In this document: one piece after another, positions 1-12,240 of the stretch
Position numbering within the stretch: the first letter of the stretch is position 1
How the letters are laid out: each line of letters starts with the position of its first letter
From: Lates calcarifer
Taxonomy: Eukaryota > Chordata > Actinopteri > Centropomidae
DNA length: 64,000 nt
Assembly (NCBI RefSeq): GCF_001640805.2
Contig: NC_066844.1
Location: 16,173,543 to 16,237,542, forward strand
Direction: 5' to 3'
Made by a program: the position numbers and the translations under genes
The notes under the pieces: generated by a model
The model's input: the letters and a program-made list of their open reading frames with translations, nothing else
Database searches by the model: none
Told to the model about the DNA's origin: nothing

Positions 1-3000
1 GATAAATTAACAAACAGATGATAGACACATAATAGGACTATCCATGACTGGTTAAAGCTTCTGAAATGTGAATATTTGATGGTTTCCATAATATTAAAAA
101 CAATATCCTTGGATTTTGGACAGTTGGTTAGGCAAAACAAACAATCTGAATATGTCAGCTTTGACTATAAGAAGCTGTGGTGGGAATTTTGACTTTTTAT
201 TTTATGGACTAAATGATTAGTTGATTGATTAAGAAAACATTCAATAGATTAATCAGTGATGAAAATAGTGCTGCCCTAGTTTGATGACTATCAATACAAT
301 TATGTGAACTGTGTGATAGACATCATGTTGTACCACCATCATCAACACCAAATGAGGAAATATGTTTTGGAAGAATGACAATGAAGTTGTTGTGGATGCT
401 CGTGGTGAATCTGATCAGTAAAAACCCAGTTCTAAAAGAGGCCGCAACTGTATAAATCCTAGAGTTGGAGCAGCATCATTTCACCTGTTGGTACCAGTTG
501 AAGGAAACCCAAGTCAGCAAGTCTTTTCTAACAGCCATAACCTTAATGGAGGAAGCAGAGAAGGGATCAACTAAGGATTGAAGAGGAGGAGGGGAAAGCA
601 GAGAGGAAGAGAGGTGTGGCGGGAAGGAGTCTGGATTGAGAGGTGTTTCATAATCCCCGCCGCCAGATCCTTTACCTCAGATTGCCAGGACCCAGCTGTT
701 GGGGTGGGGAAGCTCTGTGGCTGATTCAGAGGCTGGCCTAGGAAAAATATATGTATAACTACAGTAAAGGGAAGATCAGGAACACATTTTTCATCCCAGG
801 GGTGGACTGTTCACTCTCAATCACATTCCTTCCTCCCTTCTTTGTTTGTGTGCTTCCCCAATTCAAATGTGTGAAAAAGGGGATTCATATGAAGTGGCTT
901 CTAGGCTGAGAAGGTGAAAGTGCACAAGAGCTGGAGATATATGCGGCATGGCCATATGCTACAGTTAATCAGGTGATGTTCCAGGTGCCTGAGTCGACTA
1001 TGTCAGACCCTGTCGACTTCACTTACACCTATCCCTCCACAGTCCTCATACCACCACGTTAATAAATTACTATCTAATAACCCATCTCAGGCTCATTACT
1101 CAAACTCAAATTGGAGCGGTTTAGATCAAATCTGAGATCAGCCCACAGCACTTTAGATCACAAAAATAAAGGGCTCACGATAAAAAAAGCCATAATTTTC
1201 AGCATGGTGACTGCAGCTCATAAATGTCATAAAGCAGGACTGGTGTGCGATGGGGGAGCAGAGAGTGGGGGTTGGCGGGTGTACACAGTAAAGAGTTGGG
1301 TAAAGAGTGAAAAGAGAGAAACTCAGGCTCTACGTTTGAAGCACTACTAATCTTATCATGTCATCTAGTGGTCAGAGGTGGTATTACACAACAAGAGATG
1401 TTGGGGCTTGAAATTTGGAGATCCTGACAAAATGACAAACATCACTAGAGGATGAAATATAATTAGAGTCTTGATTAAAAAGACTGCCCTGTGTATTTTC
1501 ACATAATGAATACAAATTAACACCCAGACAACATGAGCAGCTTATATCTGGGACTTGGAACAAGTGTGTACACTTTCAGAAAGTCCTGAACAAAGTCTTG
1601 CTGATGTTAATTAATACGCCCTCGTTTTCAGTGTGCAGAACAAAGTCATTTTTCACGGCACAACTTTATTCACCACAATCTGAATCTTACTGATTTCATG
1701 CTCTGCTCAGCTGGAACCCAAAAGGTGCTGACTCAGCGGACAACTTGACAGAACAGACCACTGTAAAGATTAATGTGGTGCAAAAATAAAAAGAATTTAA
1801 TGCCAATTGGTCAATAGTCCAGATGGAGATTTTAAATGAAAGCTGGGTCCCTTTAGGGGTGTGCTGTGTAAAATCCAACACCTATCCACAGGCAGTTGCG
1901 ATGATATGGATGTGTGTTGGCACTACAATGCAAACTCGATCGCCAAATTAGTCAAACCTCCACTCCACCTTCCAACTCCAGTCCAGCCTCCCCACTGCGG
2001 TAGATCCTCTCACATCCTCAACTAATGTGATATCATGCCCAGCAGAAATGCCTTCTGAAGGCTGCCTAATGAATATATAGCACAGAGAGGACCCCAATTA
2101 GTGGGCCAGCTAAGGGGGGGAGGCGCCACGCCATACCACATAAACAAACTTATCTTGACAGGGTCGCTTCGCCAAAGGAGGGAGACGGGCAGATAGTGAG
2201 GGAGGCTGAGAGAAAATGAATTACCTTCCTGACACACGTTAAAGCCAATCACTGCTGGAGCATCCTTTGCCGTTCCCGCGCCCCAAATCCCTGCCGCCAC
2301 CGTTGCGTTTCATCTGCCAGTGTTAGTATGCATACAGGCCGTGCGCCAGCCTCCAAATGTATTCATTTATTCAGAGCCCCTCGGAGAAATCACAGTGTCT
2401 TGTTGTCCTTTTTTCCCTGGCTGTCCAGATGGAATTTGCGTGAATAACATCAGTTTAGTGAGGCAGAAAATAAGTACAGGCTAGCACAGCGGAGGAGACT
2501 AGATTACGCCCTCTCCCACCTCCCCAAAAACAGGATGGAAAGACAAGTGTCACCTTCATATACTCCTTTCTCCCTCTTCCCTCTGCCTCTCTCATTTTCT
2601 TTTCGAGTTCTATTGACACTTAGCAGGTCGGGGGGGGGTCTAAAAGTAAGAGATCTATACAGCTTTCACTACAATTATTTTGTGTTATCATGCACTGCAG
2701 GTGCAATTAAACAGAAGATCATGAATCAAAGAACTAGAGCGGCTTTCTCATTACAAAAAGGTGAGCGGCCATCAAGGGAGTGCAGCCCAATGCTCATTTA
2801 TCCTTGTTTTGTTTTGCATTTATAACACAACTAATTGCATTAATTAATCAGATGTACTTCCAATAAGAGGGAGAGCATCTTGAACAAGTAATTGAATGAG
2901 ATGAAAGCAGGGAGGAAAAAAAACTGTAAATCAATATTTCCAACTTCAATAAAGCCCAAGAGAAATTAAAATGTCTTCAGTCAGAGGAGTGGAAAGCCTC

Positions 3001-3275
3001 AATATTCATCTAGCCTACCAAAAAGAATTCACTATACAGCCTTCAAAGAGTCAAGTAAGTGTCTTTAGAATAAAGTCTTGAAGTTGATTTCAGTGGAAGA
3101 ATGAGGTGTCCTACACGGTTGACTGAAACTAAACTTAACCGCACACAGACATGACATGTGTGATCGGCTTTAGAACAGGTGTTATTGATTGTGATCACTG
3201 TAAGAAGTGAATGACAGACAAACACAGATATGAGTGAGTGAAGGACAGAGAACAAATCAGCGGAATTAATCCTAC
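1..3275 (-). other. slc25a26 intron 5, partial
   Basis: No exon was recognised on either strand. The left end carries a CGATTAAT-family repeat (45-283). The rest is unique-looking AT-rich DNA with a GC-richer island at about 2020-2340 that has long stop-free stretches by chance. The short ORFs here show no family resemblance and no splice-flanked conserved block. Confidence 0.7.
45..283 (+). repeat. Dispersed teleost repeat, CGATTAAT family, copy 1
   Basis: Diagnostic blocks are GGTTAAAGCTTCTGAAATGT, ATTTTGGACAGTTGGTTAGG, then GACTAAATGATTAGTTGATT and a closing TGAAAATAGTGCTGCCCT. The same block order occurs at 62225-62462 and, inverted, at 8905-9190. This non-coding repeat type is common in percomorph genomes from general knowledge; its formal class is not assigned here. 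Confidence 0.7.
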
Positions 3276-3323
3276 CTCTCTGAGAACTGTACTCCCGAAT
3301 CCTCTGTACAAGCCTCGAACACC
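3276..3323 (-). CDS. slc25a26: slc25a26 coding exon 5
   Basis: 48 nt, 16 codons in phase 0. The acceptor is TGAGCAG and the donor is GTAGGATT. It encodes GVRGLYRGFGSTVLRE (residues 139-154), matching the family block GIQGLYRGYKSTVLRE just before the fourth transmembrane helix. The next expected block, IPFSLVQFPLWE, was not found between here and position 1, so exon 6 must lie off the left edge. The 409-bp intron between exons 5 and 4 (3324-3732) is short. Confidence 0.93.
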
Positions 3324-3732
3324 CTGCTCAGAGAAAACAGATTCAAACAGACACATTTTAACAAACACACTATCACAGTCCACACACTTGATGTCATTTA
3401 ATCTGATTGGATTTGATTACATAAATAAATAAATGCTTTAATTTAAAAAAAAACAGTCAGATTTACTGGATAGCACAAATAATATCAATAAGTCAAACTG
3501 GTTTAGAGGTTGCAGATGAAAGGTTTGTTTAATTGATATGTGAAAGCAAAATACAGGATTAAAGAATAATTCTGGTTTATTACATCCTCTAATTTTCATA
3601 ATTCTGGGATTTTCTCTGCTTAACTGTCTGACTACCTCTTGCCCCAACAGTGGTATTATTACCAACAGGAAAAACACATTCAAAAAGTTGCATTAAACTA
3701 GAATTATCCTTAAAGAAATGATTGCTGTGTAC

Positions 3733-3837
3733 CTCTTCTCTGAACGTAGCCAGAAGCATGTGGTAGGTGGTGGATGAGGGAGAAGCTTGGGTCCTTTGTT
3801 TGACCACCTCTGTGGGGACACGGATAAGACACGCCAC
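3733..3837 (-). CDS. slc25a26: slc25a26 coding exon 4, second carrier signature
   Basis: 105 nt, exactly 35 codons in phase 0. The acceptor is CCTATAG and the donor is GTACAC. It encodes residues 104-138. VACLIRVPTEVVKQRTQ contains the second P-x-E-x-x-K carrier signature (P-T-E-V-V-K); SAMC has glutamate at this position, and human reads VPSEVVKQR. The exon ends with TYHMLLATFREE, which runs into the matrix helix. It is separated from exon 3 by the largest complete intron in the window (3838-10562). Confidence 0.95.
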
Positions 3838-4398
3838 CTATAGGATGGAAAGAGCATGAGTAAAACCAACCACACAGCTACAATCTCAATCTAGAGCGTT
3901 GTGTTTGCTTCTTAAGGGCTTTGGATACTGTAAACATATTGCATTTAATTGCAGGTTGTTGAGTGAGCAAAGATGCTCCTCACTGCGTCACAAAGGTGCC
4001 CCGTTGCTTTACACAATACTATCCTGTATATGTTTTTGCTACATGGCAGGTGGCCATGATATGGCACGGCCTGAGGAGAGCAATTAAATCGAGCTGGCAA
4101 GCTAACAAGTGCTTTAGTTAGTCTGCAATTGAGCCAATTAACACAACCAGTACACACAGCAGACATGACACCTGAGCAAAAGGTAAGAAGGTCATCAGGC
4201 TGACTGTGTATCTGTGTCCAAACAACATGCACTTCCATCAAACACAGTGATAGATCCAGACACACATGTACACCTCAGTAACCTCACTCCCTGCTACAAG
4301 TTCCAACCCATCCACCATATGTCAACAAAAATATGGAGTGCCAACAGCTAGTGAAGATAGACATGAATATTTATGCTTCATAACTCCCATCGCCCTAA

Positions 4399-4399
<1 letters not shown>

Positions 4400-4433
<34 letters not shown>

Positions 4434-4435
4434 CA
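4400..4435 (+). repeat. (GGCA)n tetranucleotide microsatellite
   Basis: Nine uninterrupted GGCA units in slc25a26 intron 3. Confidence 0.9.
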
Positions 4436-7400
4436 CAGCTGCCCACCTGGCGACTTGATTTCCCATTTATCCTGTATCAGAGCGGAAATACCGGCTAACG
4501 GCAAGCAATCTTACAGAGCGATTGGTGAGCCGCCCCCCCTGCTGTGACTCCCCTCGGTCATACAGATGCCAGTCTGCCTGGTGCCACCCTCTCGCCACAC
4601 CGACGTGGAGGGGTAGAGGAGGAAAGAGAAAAAGAGTAGTAGAGGCACTGCAATAAAGACAGAATGCACCCCTCTTCTGTTTTGCACCTTCTCTGTTCAG
4701 TTATCCATACTGACTGCATTTGGGCCCTAACATAAGTTTTAGAGCGGACGGACACTGGAGGATAAGGCTCTTCCGCCGTGCTCTGCGAGGGGAGAGAAGG
4801 CTACCCCAACAGCTGTTACAGGGCTCATTTCTGTCAGCCGCTCATCCTCTCTGTCGTCTCCTCTGCCAGACACCAAGGACACCTTATGAGCAAAAAACGT
4901 GAGTAAATGTCGAGCACAAAGAAGAAAAGATACCTCAGCAGTGCTAGGAGTCAAGTGAAATCACAGACTTAGCCACATAATACATGGACCTAAGCAGGCA
5001 AAGATTTTTTTTCTCTGTATCTCTAAAAATTCTATCAATTTTGGTTTGGCCCATTTTTCAGCTTTGTTTTGACCTTCACTGACTATATCACTTTTGATGT
5101 AGGCCAGTGCAAGTCCCTCCTCTGTTCAATACACAGTGAGCAGATAAACCTCACTCTCTGTACATAAGAGCAACAACAAAAGGCTTGAATGAGTGTCTAT
5201 AAAGAATTCAGTGCATTTCTCATTGGTAATTCAGGTGAGTATGACCATGTTCTAGCTGCATCCTAACCGTGGTGCAACAGTACCACCAAGTGGCCAATCT
5301 TCCATCTGCATCACCACCCTATGATAACTAAGCTGGCTGCATCCATCTCAGAGATCTCATTTGCCCTCCCTTTGGTCAAGTTACCATTTATAATACATTG
5401 TACATCATGTTTTCCCCAAACCAATTCTCCAAAGGAGCAGAATAAGGCAGCTAAACAGAAAGAAAGTGGCTATGACAAGTAATTACTGACGTAATTGGAT
5501 GGGGGGCTCTGAGTGGAGACGGCCTTTCCTCTCTTGTCACTGCAGAGTGGGAAGGCAGAATGAGGCTGAGATTATACCAAATAAATTAGGGACATTGTTT
5601 ATTTGGGAGTAATTTGCACACCAAAGGGTGGGGAGAAGGATGTTGAATGAATAGAAGATAAAGTGTGCAGCCTCTGAGGCCATTTCAGATCTCTGAAAAC
5701 AGCAGCAAATGGGGGCAACGTTGGTGATGGATCGGGGCCATGATAAAATAGGGCTGCAGCTAAAGAAAGTCTGGCTCATATTTTGGCAGGAGATGTAGAG
5801 GAAGTTTGCCATTATGTTATAAAGAATCAAAGAAAGACTTAAAGATTTAGGAAGGTGCTTCTCACTAGAAGTCAGTCTTGGTACCTCACGTTTAGAGGAG
5901 GGCTGTAGGTGGAAGGCTGTGAGGACATCTGTTTCTTCACCCACTTCGCTTGCCCTTCATTCTCAATCCTTTCCTCTGGCTTGTAAACTTATTACAAACC
6001 CATTGGCAGTCTTTTAAATTCCTGCTACCATTCATCTTTATTTACAAGCTGTTGAATTCATCAAACGGCGTTAATTAGGAGGCTGTCTGCCTGTGATTGG
6101 AGCCTTTCAGTTTCCCTTGGCCTGTTGTTGTTAATCCAAATGACAGAACATGTTTTCAATTTCCAGCACTGGCCGCCAAACAACAAGGTAAGAAGCTGGT
6201 GCTCGATCATTGGCAAACCACAGTAAGGAATGGGAAATTAGCAGAGACTCACAGCACATTATCGGCATAGCCAGCGAATCAATCTGCAAATTGAGTCATT
6301 ACATCCCTCTCTCCTCTATTCCATCGCTCCATCCCTCTTTCACCACTAACAGCCATCAGGACACAGTGGTTGGTCAATCGGGACTGGGAATACCATTTGG
6401 CACCACAGAGAGACAACAGGTAAGAAAAACATACAGCCTGCATCAACCTCATTTATTTAGATTTATTTGTCATTAAAATTTACTGCATTCACCAGCAAAA
6501 CAAACAATTTGCCAAAGAGGAAGTGCAGTAGCCACACATATAAAGAAACTGCAGAACAAACAACAGAGGGAAATGTGCAATTTACTTGAGAAGATAACCA
6601 AGCAGAATTTTTCTTTAACTGCCTGCCACAACTTTTTATTTTAACAATTCCCAAACCAACAGACAAATTAGTTCCAGCTGAAAAGTTTGCTTAACAACTT
6701 AATCTCTTACAATCATGAGATGATAAGTGGAACAAAAACTGCTCTAAAATCCTGTTGTTTAATCTAATCTGTGGTGGAAAAACAGTGGCCTCTCACTCAA
6801 TACCAGAATTTCACAAATCTAAAATCTCTGTGGCAACAGAGTAAAGCCAGTGTGGACACCAAAATCTACATCCCTCCCTTTGAAAGACAGTACGTACCAG
6901 TACCAAAATCACATGACTTCACAAGCTCATTCCTGGAAATACATCATAGTAACATGAAAGACTAAAATATGGGGCGACAACGGAAGAATCAAGGAAGAGA
7001 GGGAAGAAAAAAGGTCATGAAGAAAAGGGGTAGAGATGAGGACACTGTGCGTCTCCAACTTTGAAACAACAGCCAATAAATCACAGCGCGTGGCGCTGCT
7101 CGAAGGCAATGCATGGATTATTCCTCAGTGCCAAGTTAAGTGGCTGCCAGTTTCTCCCCCCTCCAAAAAAACTCCTCCCTCGTGCTACCTCCTTCTCTCT
7201 GTCCCCCTATCTTGTCACGTCACACTGTATTTTCCAGTACATCCTCCCACAGACGTGTGGCGGTGAAAGGGGAAGAGTGGGGGGTGTGGGGAGGGGAGGG
7301 TTTATAGATGCGGGAGAAGCCCGCCGCCTGGCCTTGACAAATGAGCTTTCAGGGCAGACGTCGAGCGAATGGGAATGAAGATAAATCTGATCTAATGGCT

Positions 7401-8233
7401 GGATAACAGCCTGCTAGAGCCTGACAGACGCCATCAGCTTACACATTCTTTATGGGAGCGTCCCACCACTGCAGTCACACAAACACCAGGACACTTCTGT
7501 CGAGGGGATTTCTCTCATTGTCTTGACCCTCTTGTTATTTCTCCCCACAACTTCCTACCGTCCTCCTCTCTGTCCTCTCCATCTCCATCTCCTCTGTTTT
7601 TGTACACAAGTTGAACCAGGTGTTAAGTAGGTTACCACAGAAATGACATAAGTTATCCACCAGCCCTCTGCTGTGTATTTCCACCACCCAAATTCTAATG
7701 AATTAATTAACATATTTAGATCTTTAATTTTCAATTTATTTTTGAAATAATGATTGTTGTACTCTCACAAGTATTTCACATATAGTGATTGCTGTGATGA
7801 GGATTGTTGTTGCTGAATAAGCCTAACCATTCTTCCTTCCCCTCGATGAACATCTGTTAGACCGAAGGCTTGACTATAAAGATGAAAATGCTTCAATTTA
7901 AGTGTGTATATGTCTCCTCGTTTCTTTCTTACAATTCCCATCTCATACTCTATGCAGAATAAATTCTGCTACAACTCCCTCTGGTACGATCATAATAGAC
8001 TTTGAATGAAGTCCACATCTAGTAAGTTAGTGCCAAGTCGAGCACATCATCCACAGAGAGAGGCTCGGGGATGGGATTAGCACAGCAATAAGTCCCATAA
8101 AGCTTCTGTTGTGAATGTTGCAGAGCGGAAACAGTTGGTAAAACACAACTAAATGGACTCCTGGGGAAAGGATCATGGGCTGATGAAGGGGTGGAGTCAG
8201 GAAGTCAAGCAAGAACCAAATAAAAAGTTGCTG

Positions 8234-8260
8234 CTTCTTCTTCTTCTTCTTCTTCTTCTT
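8234..8260 (+). repeat. (TTC)n microsatellite
   Basis: Nine TTC units. On the opposite strand it gives a lysine-rich run in a spurious ORF. Confidence 0.9.
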
Positions 8261-8904
8261 TAAGTCCCTGTGTGTCAAAGCCTGCCAGCACCCAGCTGCT
8301 CCCAGCAAGAGAGAGACAAGCAGGAGGAAGAGCCACAGAGAAACACACTGAAAACAAGTGGCCCTGTCGCACACTGGCAGAACAGAACTATAATGCAGAG
8401 TGGAAGATGAAAAATAATGCTAATGAAAATCTGTTGGGAGTCTACATTCATGTTGGCATCAATGTGATCTATGCTACTGAATAATAATTCAGATTTCCAC
8501 TGAGGTAGGTGAGAGGAGAGAACTTGAGCTGCTAACATGATTACATACTGTACTAAAATACATTTAAAAGAGCAGCTAAGAAATGATAAAGATGCAGCTG
8601 GTGAGATGGCTTCTTCTTTATGAACATGAAATAGAGGCAAAAGGGGCAATGGTGGCTTAAACCTGGAGGATATACACACTGAGCTGAACAGGTACCTTAC
8701 AGGTAGAGTCTTGCTGAAGTGTGTAATTTTCATCTTGCCTCCAGCCATCATAACACATTATCTCAAAGGATTTTGCAGGATTTGGTAGAGCCTGTGTAGG
8801 CTCTATCAAAAAGTGCCACAATATACCTTACAAAAAAGTAAAATATAATATAATATAATAAAGAAGGGGAAAAAGGGGAAAAAGACACAAAATATGTGAT
8901 GAAA

Positions 8905-9190
8905 ATATATAATGAGAGCTGCAACTATCAACTATTGCTGTTATCAAAAGATCTATCAGTTATTTGCCTATAAGCAGACTATTAAAAAATGTTGCAACTT
9001 CACATTGTTTGTATTGTCTGACCAATAGTCCAAAACCAAAAGGTATTTAGAGACTACAAATCTTCATTTAAGCAAACTCTTGGCATTTCTGCTTGATAAA
9101 CAACTTCAATGATCAATCGATTATCCAAACTGATTCAATTCATTTTCTGTCAATCTGCTAACTGATTAATCCACTAACTGCTACAGCACC
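8905..9190 (-). repeat. Dispersed teleost repeat, CGATTAAT family, copy 2
   Basis: An inverted copy. It opens GAGAGCTGCAACTATCAACT, passes through CCAATAGTCCAAAACCAAAA and CTTGGCATTTCTGCTTGATA, and ends with AATCGATTATCCAAACTGAT and GATTAATCCACTAACTG. These are reverse-complement forms of the blocks at 45-283 and 62225-62462. It lies inside slc25a26 intron 3. Confidence 0.7.
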
Positions 9191-10562
9191 AGACGTAACA
9201 AATCTATTGCACCTAAGCTAATCTAGCTGCCACCACCTCCATTAGGCCCTCAGTGCAATAACTTTTAATTAAAAGTCATTAACAAAGAGTGAAGAGGCAC
9301 AGAATCATATGTGGCAGCAGTTGCATCATAGCGCAGGCATTTAGGCGTTGCGTACAACTCGGGGCAGCACTGGGGTAGACCTTTCATGGCTAAGCCTGAA
9401 GATTACTCTCTTTGAACAAGACGTATCCAGTTGCCAGAATGCAGAGGGATGCCGCCCCTGCTCTGCTCAGCTCCATTCCAAGGATTTGTGCGTTTGATGT
9501 GCTCAAATCCAGAACAGCAGGAAAGGGGTTAAAGGTGGCCGCAACCCCAGCCTCACCTTTCACACTCATCTGCACTGTGCCACAGAAAAAAGTTGAAAAA
9601 ATTTGCAGACTTTTAAATGTTAAACCCCTACAGTATCTGCAATAACTGCCCCACTGATTATGACAACTAGAGGATATAAACCAAGTGCAACGCTTATTGA
9701 ATTTGTGCTAATCTGAGAGTAACACGGTGTCCTCTTCTCAACACTGTGACACGCCAAGACACGGATCAACTCAAGCACAGAGAAAACCCTTCCATGTGGA
9801 ATAATCCCATTTCATAAACATGCAAAACTTGGCTAAATTACATCCATCCAAAAGCCATGAATACTGAAAACCTAGTATTTTGCAGAAAGCTGTGGTGGTA
9901 TAGCAGGGGGGCATCGCTCTTTCCATACCCCCCCATACTTCCCTCTACCCCCCTTCATGCCAGTGCGAATACCCTCAGCCCCCATATGGCTTGGATTCCA
10001 TGGTTCACTGTGAGTGATTGGGAGAGGATGGGCTGAGGAAATTGCGCTGTTCCTCGTTGCGTTCGAGCCCGAATTCCCCAGACTAAATTGGTAGAGTCTG
10101 GGGGCCCGAGCTGGGAAAGTAGATGAGTCAATAGGCAGTAATGAGATCTTATTTACCCAGCTGGTGAGGGGGAAATGCTGGAAAGGTCCAGAGGAAGCCC
10201 CCTTAACTCGCCCAGCTGGACCGTAGGGCCACAAGCCAAAACCACACACCCACCCACCCTTCCCCTGCTGCCCCCTTGTATAGTGGTCTGTGAAATTTGA
10301 AAGGCAATAACGTTACCAGACATGCCGGTGCGCTCATTTGGGATTACAGTAGTGGGAAATGAACAACAAGGGAGCAAGTGCGTAAAAGCGCAATAAAAAG
10401 TGCGTAGGACATCTGGCTATCTGAAGATGGAATGACTGAGATTTGTTTAAGCAAACACAAATACACAGGATTTAAATGTGTCCTGGCAAAGTGAAACAGA
10501 AGTATAAATCCACACTTAAGGGGAGACAAAAGTTGGAGAGAATGAGGGACAGCAAGACTTAC

Positions 10563-10681
10563 TATTTCACCCAGGGAGGCGGCCAGCATGTGAGTGACAG
10601 GTGCCACGTGCGGCGCTGCTACTGCTCCGCCAGCACCAAGCAGGGACTTTGTGCATTCGTAGGTGACAAAGAAAGCAGCAG
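10563..10681 (-). CDS. slc25a26: slc25a26 coding exon 3
   Basis: 119 nt, entered in phase 1 and left in phase 0. The acceptor is GGTTTCAG and the donor is GTAAGTC. It encodes about residues 64-103: AAAFFVTYECTKSLL (second transmembrane helix region), then a variable alanine/valine-rich loop, then HMLAASLGEI, which opens the third helix. The human counterpart reads AAAFFITYEYVKWFL and HMLAASAGEV from memory. The loop GAGGAVAAPHVAP is the part least like mammals. Confidence 0.95.
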
Positions 10682-10776
10682 CTGAAACCAAGCAGAACCA
10701 CAGCCATTTAAGGCCCATTAGTCAACCAGCATACAGCAATTAATATCCCTCACTACCACTGACAGGGGAGACACTG

Positions 10777-10778
<2 letters not shown>

Positions 10779-10845
<67 letters not shown>
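10779..10845 (+). repeat. (GT)n microsatellite, 67 bp
   Basis: One of the longest dinucleotide runs in the window, uninterrupted. It lies 98 bp upstream of the exon 3 acceptor of slc25a26, inside intron 2. Confidence 0.95.
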
Positions 10846-10846
<1 letters not shown>

Positions 10847-11154
10847 CTGCGAAATAGAGGTAAAAGCTAAGAGTGTGTCTCGTGTGGAAAAAGCTCAGTC
10901 TTTACTTTTGCTATTCAAATCAATTCATGCCGCAGAAGTGTTGAAATCACGAGCAAACGGCATCAAACAGATTCTATTCAAACCAACAACAATATCTCAT
11001 GTTCACAAAAAAGGGTTTAGGCTTAGTTATAATGATCCATTAAATCAGCAACAGATTTGCTTATAAGTTTATTGATTTTCAAATACCACTGCTTCTATTT
11101 ACATCTCACAGAATCTAAATAGAGCTGCCTGCAATTATCCATGAATTCTTGACT

Positions 11155-11330
11155 AATGCAAAACAGTGACCTCGACTTTTGACCACCAGAAATCTAATCA
11201 GTCTATCTTTGAGTCCATCTAAATGTTTGAGCCAAATTTGAAGAAATTTGCCTCAGAACATTCCTGGGATACCACAGTCACAAGGTCACGGTGACCTTGA
11301 CCTTTGACCACCAAAATCTATTCAGTTCAT
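11155..11330 (+). repeat. Dispersed repeat with duplicated TGACC(T)TTGACC ends
   Basis: Two imperfect direct copies of GTGACCTnGACnTTTGACCACC (about 11166 and 11291) flank the block TTTGAGCCAAATTTGAAGAAATT-like sequence. The second copy overlaps a perfect palindrome, AGGTCA-CGG-TGACCT, at 11283-11297. I recognise the unit as a common teleost repeat of unknown class. It sits in slc25a26 intron 2. Confidence 0.65.
11283..11297. promoter_or_regulatory. Perfect palindromic nuclear-receptor site (ERE consensus)
   Basis: AGGTCA-CGG-TGACCT is the consensus inverted repeat with a 3-base spacer bound by estrogen receptors. It extends to a 19-bp palindrome at 11281-11299, and is followed by TGACCTTTGACCA, a DR1-like arrangement. 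It lies within a dispersed repeat in slc25a26 intron 2. Confidence 0.45.
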
Positions 11331-11786
11331 GCCTGCACACATAAAAATATATTTCTATATTTATAACTTCTTACACTCAAAGAGCTGCTCAGAAATACAG
11401 TGGAAATAGCAGACTGACTTTGAACAGTTTGTAAGACTGGTGCATATGTAGTAGGTTTGCTTATAGATGCAATGATGTGTTCCTTCCAATTCAAATAAAA
11501 TTCTGTCTTCAAGAAAGTCAACTTAAAAATTTAGGTCATTTTTTCATAATAAGTAAACAAAATAAATTAATGTGTAATAGCTAAAGGAGCTCTCAACACC
11601 CAACTAAAATCATTACTCTCTGGGATGTTATGACCCATACAGGAAGGTTGAGTCTCAATATGATTTCAGACAAAGAAGAATCTTTGTTGTGCTGTGTGTA
11701 CCTCTGGGAGAGCATTCTTCACAAACAATAGTGAACAGCAAACCTTCATCAGAACATATATCCAGCAATCACATTAAGCGCCTTAC

Positions 11787-11943
11787 CATTGGGGAAGGAG
11801 CCGACAGCAGCAGATGGGACCCCAGCGTAGATGCCCCTGAAGCCCCCTGCCTTGTAGAAGCCCTGCTGACTCTGCAGTCTGGTCTTAATGGTGTCCAGGG
11901 GGAAGAGGGTCAGATCCACACACATCCCTGCACAGCCTCCTGC
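11787..11943 (-). CDS. slc25a26: slc25a26 coding exon 2, first carrier repeat
   Basis: 157 nt, 52 codons plus one base. The acceptor is CCCCAG before GCAGGAGGC and the donor is GTAAGG at 11786-11781. It encodes residues 12-63: a glycine-rich start ([11 protein letters not shown]), the mitochondrial-carrier signature [11 protein letters not shown], and the stretch [18 protein letters not shown], all typical of SAMC. The P-L-D-T-I-K motif ends transmembrane helix 1 of the first carrier repeat; its charged residues form the salt-bridge gate facing the matrix in this family. The last base (G) completes an alanine codon with exon 3. Confidence 0.95.
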
Positions 11944-12061
11944 CTGGGGATGAGTTGTATCAATTTGAGATCACTTTGTAAGACGCAGAGCTTCAATATA
12001 CACTCTTTAACAGCAGTGAGTAGAAGAAGTATTCAGATTTAAACCTGCTTTTTAATTATTT

Positions 12062-12240
12062 TTTGTCCACTTGAGGGCAGCACAAAGAGCATTGACATAT
12101 CATTGTTGCTATGGTAAAGAAAATTACACATCCAGCAGACACAGGGCAACATTAGGCATCACGGATTGGTATCCATGGTCTCTTAACAACTCTGGTGGAA
12201 ATATCTGGTTCTTCAGCTGCTAAATGCTATACTGTGTTCT
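12062..12240 (+). repeat. Dispersed repeat, GAGGGCAGCACAAA family, copy 1
   Basis: Shares ordered words with 38195-38415: GAGGGCAGCACAAA, TGACATAT, CATTGT, GAAAA, TTACACATC and CAGACA followed by GCAAC. The copies have diverged strongly. No terminal repeats were seen. Confidence 0.5.

Larger units (their letters stand above)
3838..10562 (-). other. slc25a26 intron 3 (6.7 kb)
   Basis: A complete intron bounded by GTAAGTC and CCTATAG on the minus strand. It contains a (GGCA)n and a (TTC)n microsatellite, a reverse-oriented CGATTAAT-family repeat at 8905-9190, and two stretches that look like conserved non-coding DNA (about 5940-6190 and 7290-7450). No nested gene was found. Confidence 0.75.
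10682..11786 (-). other. slc25a26 intron 2 (1.1 kb)
   Basis: It holds a 67-bp (GT)n tract next to exon 3 and, at 11155-11330, a dispersed repeat with a perfect palindromic nuclear-receptor site. Nothing coding was seen. Confidence 0.8.

Noticed and set aside
8275..8751. 158-codon minus-strand ORF in slc25a26 intron 3
   Set aside because: Leucine/serine-rich without a family match. It overlaps sequence containing a (TTC)n tract edge and has no conserved block.
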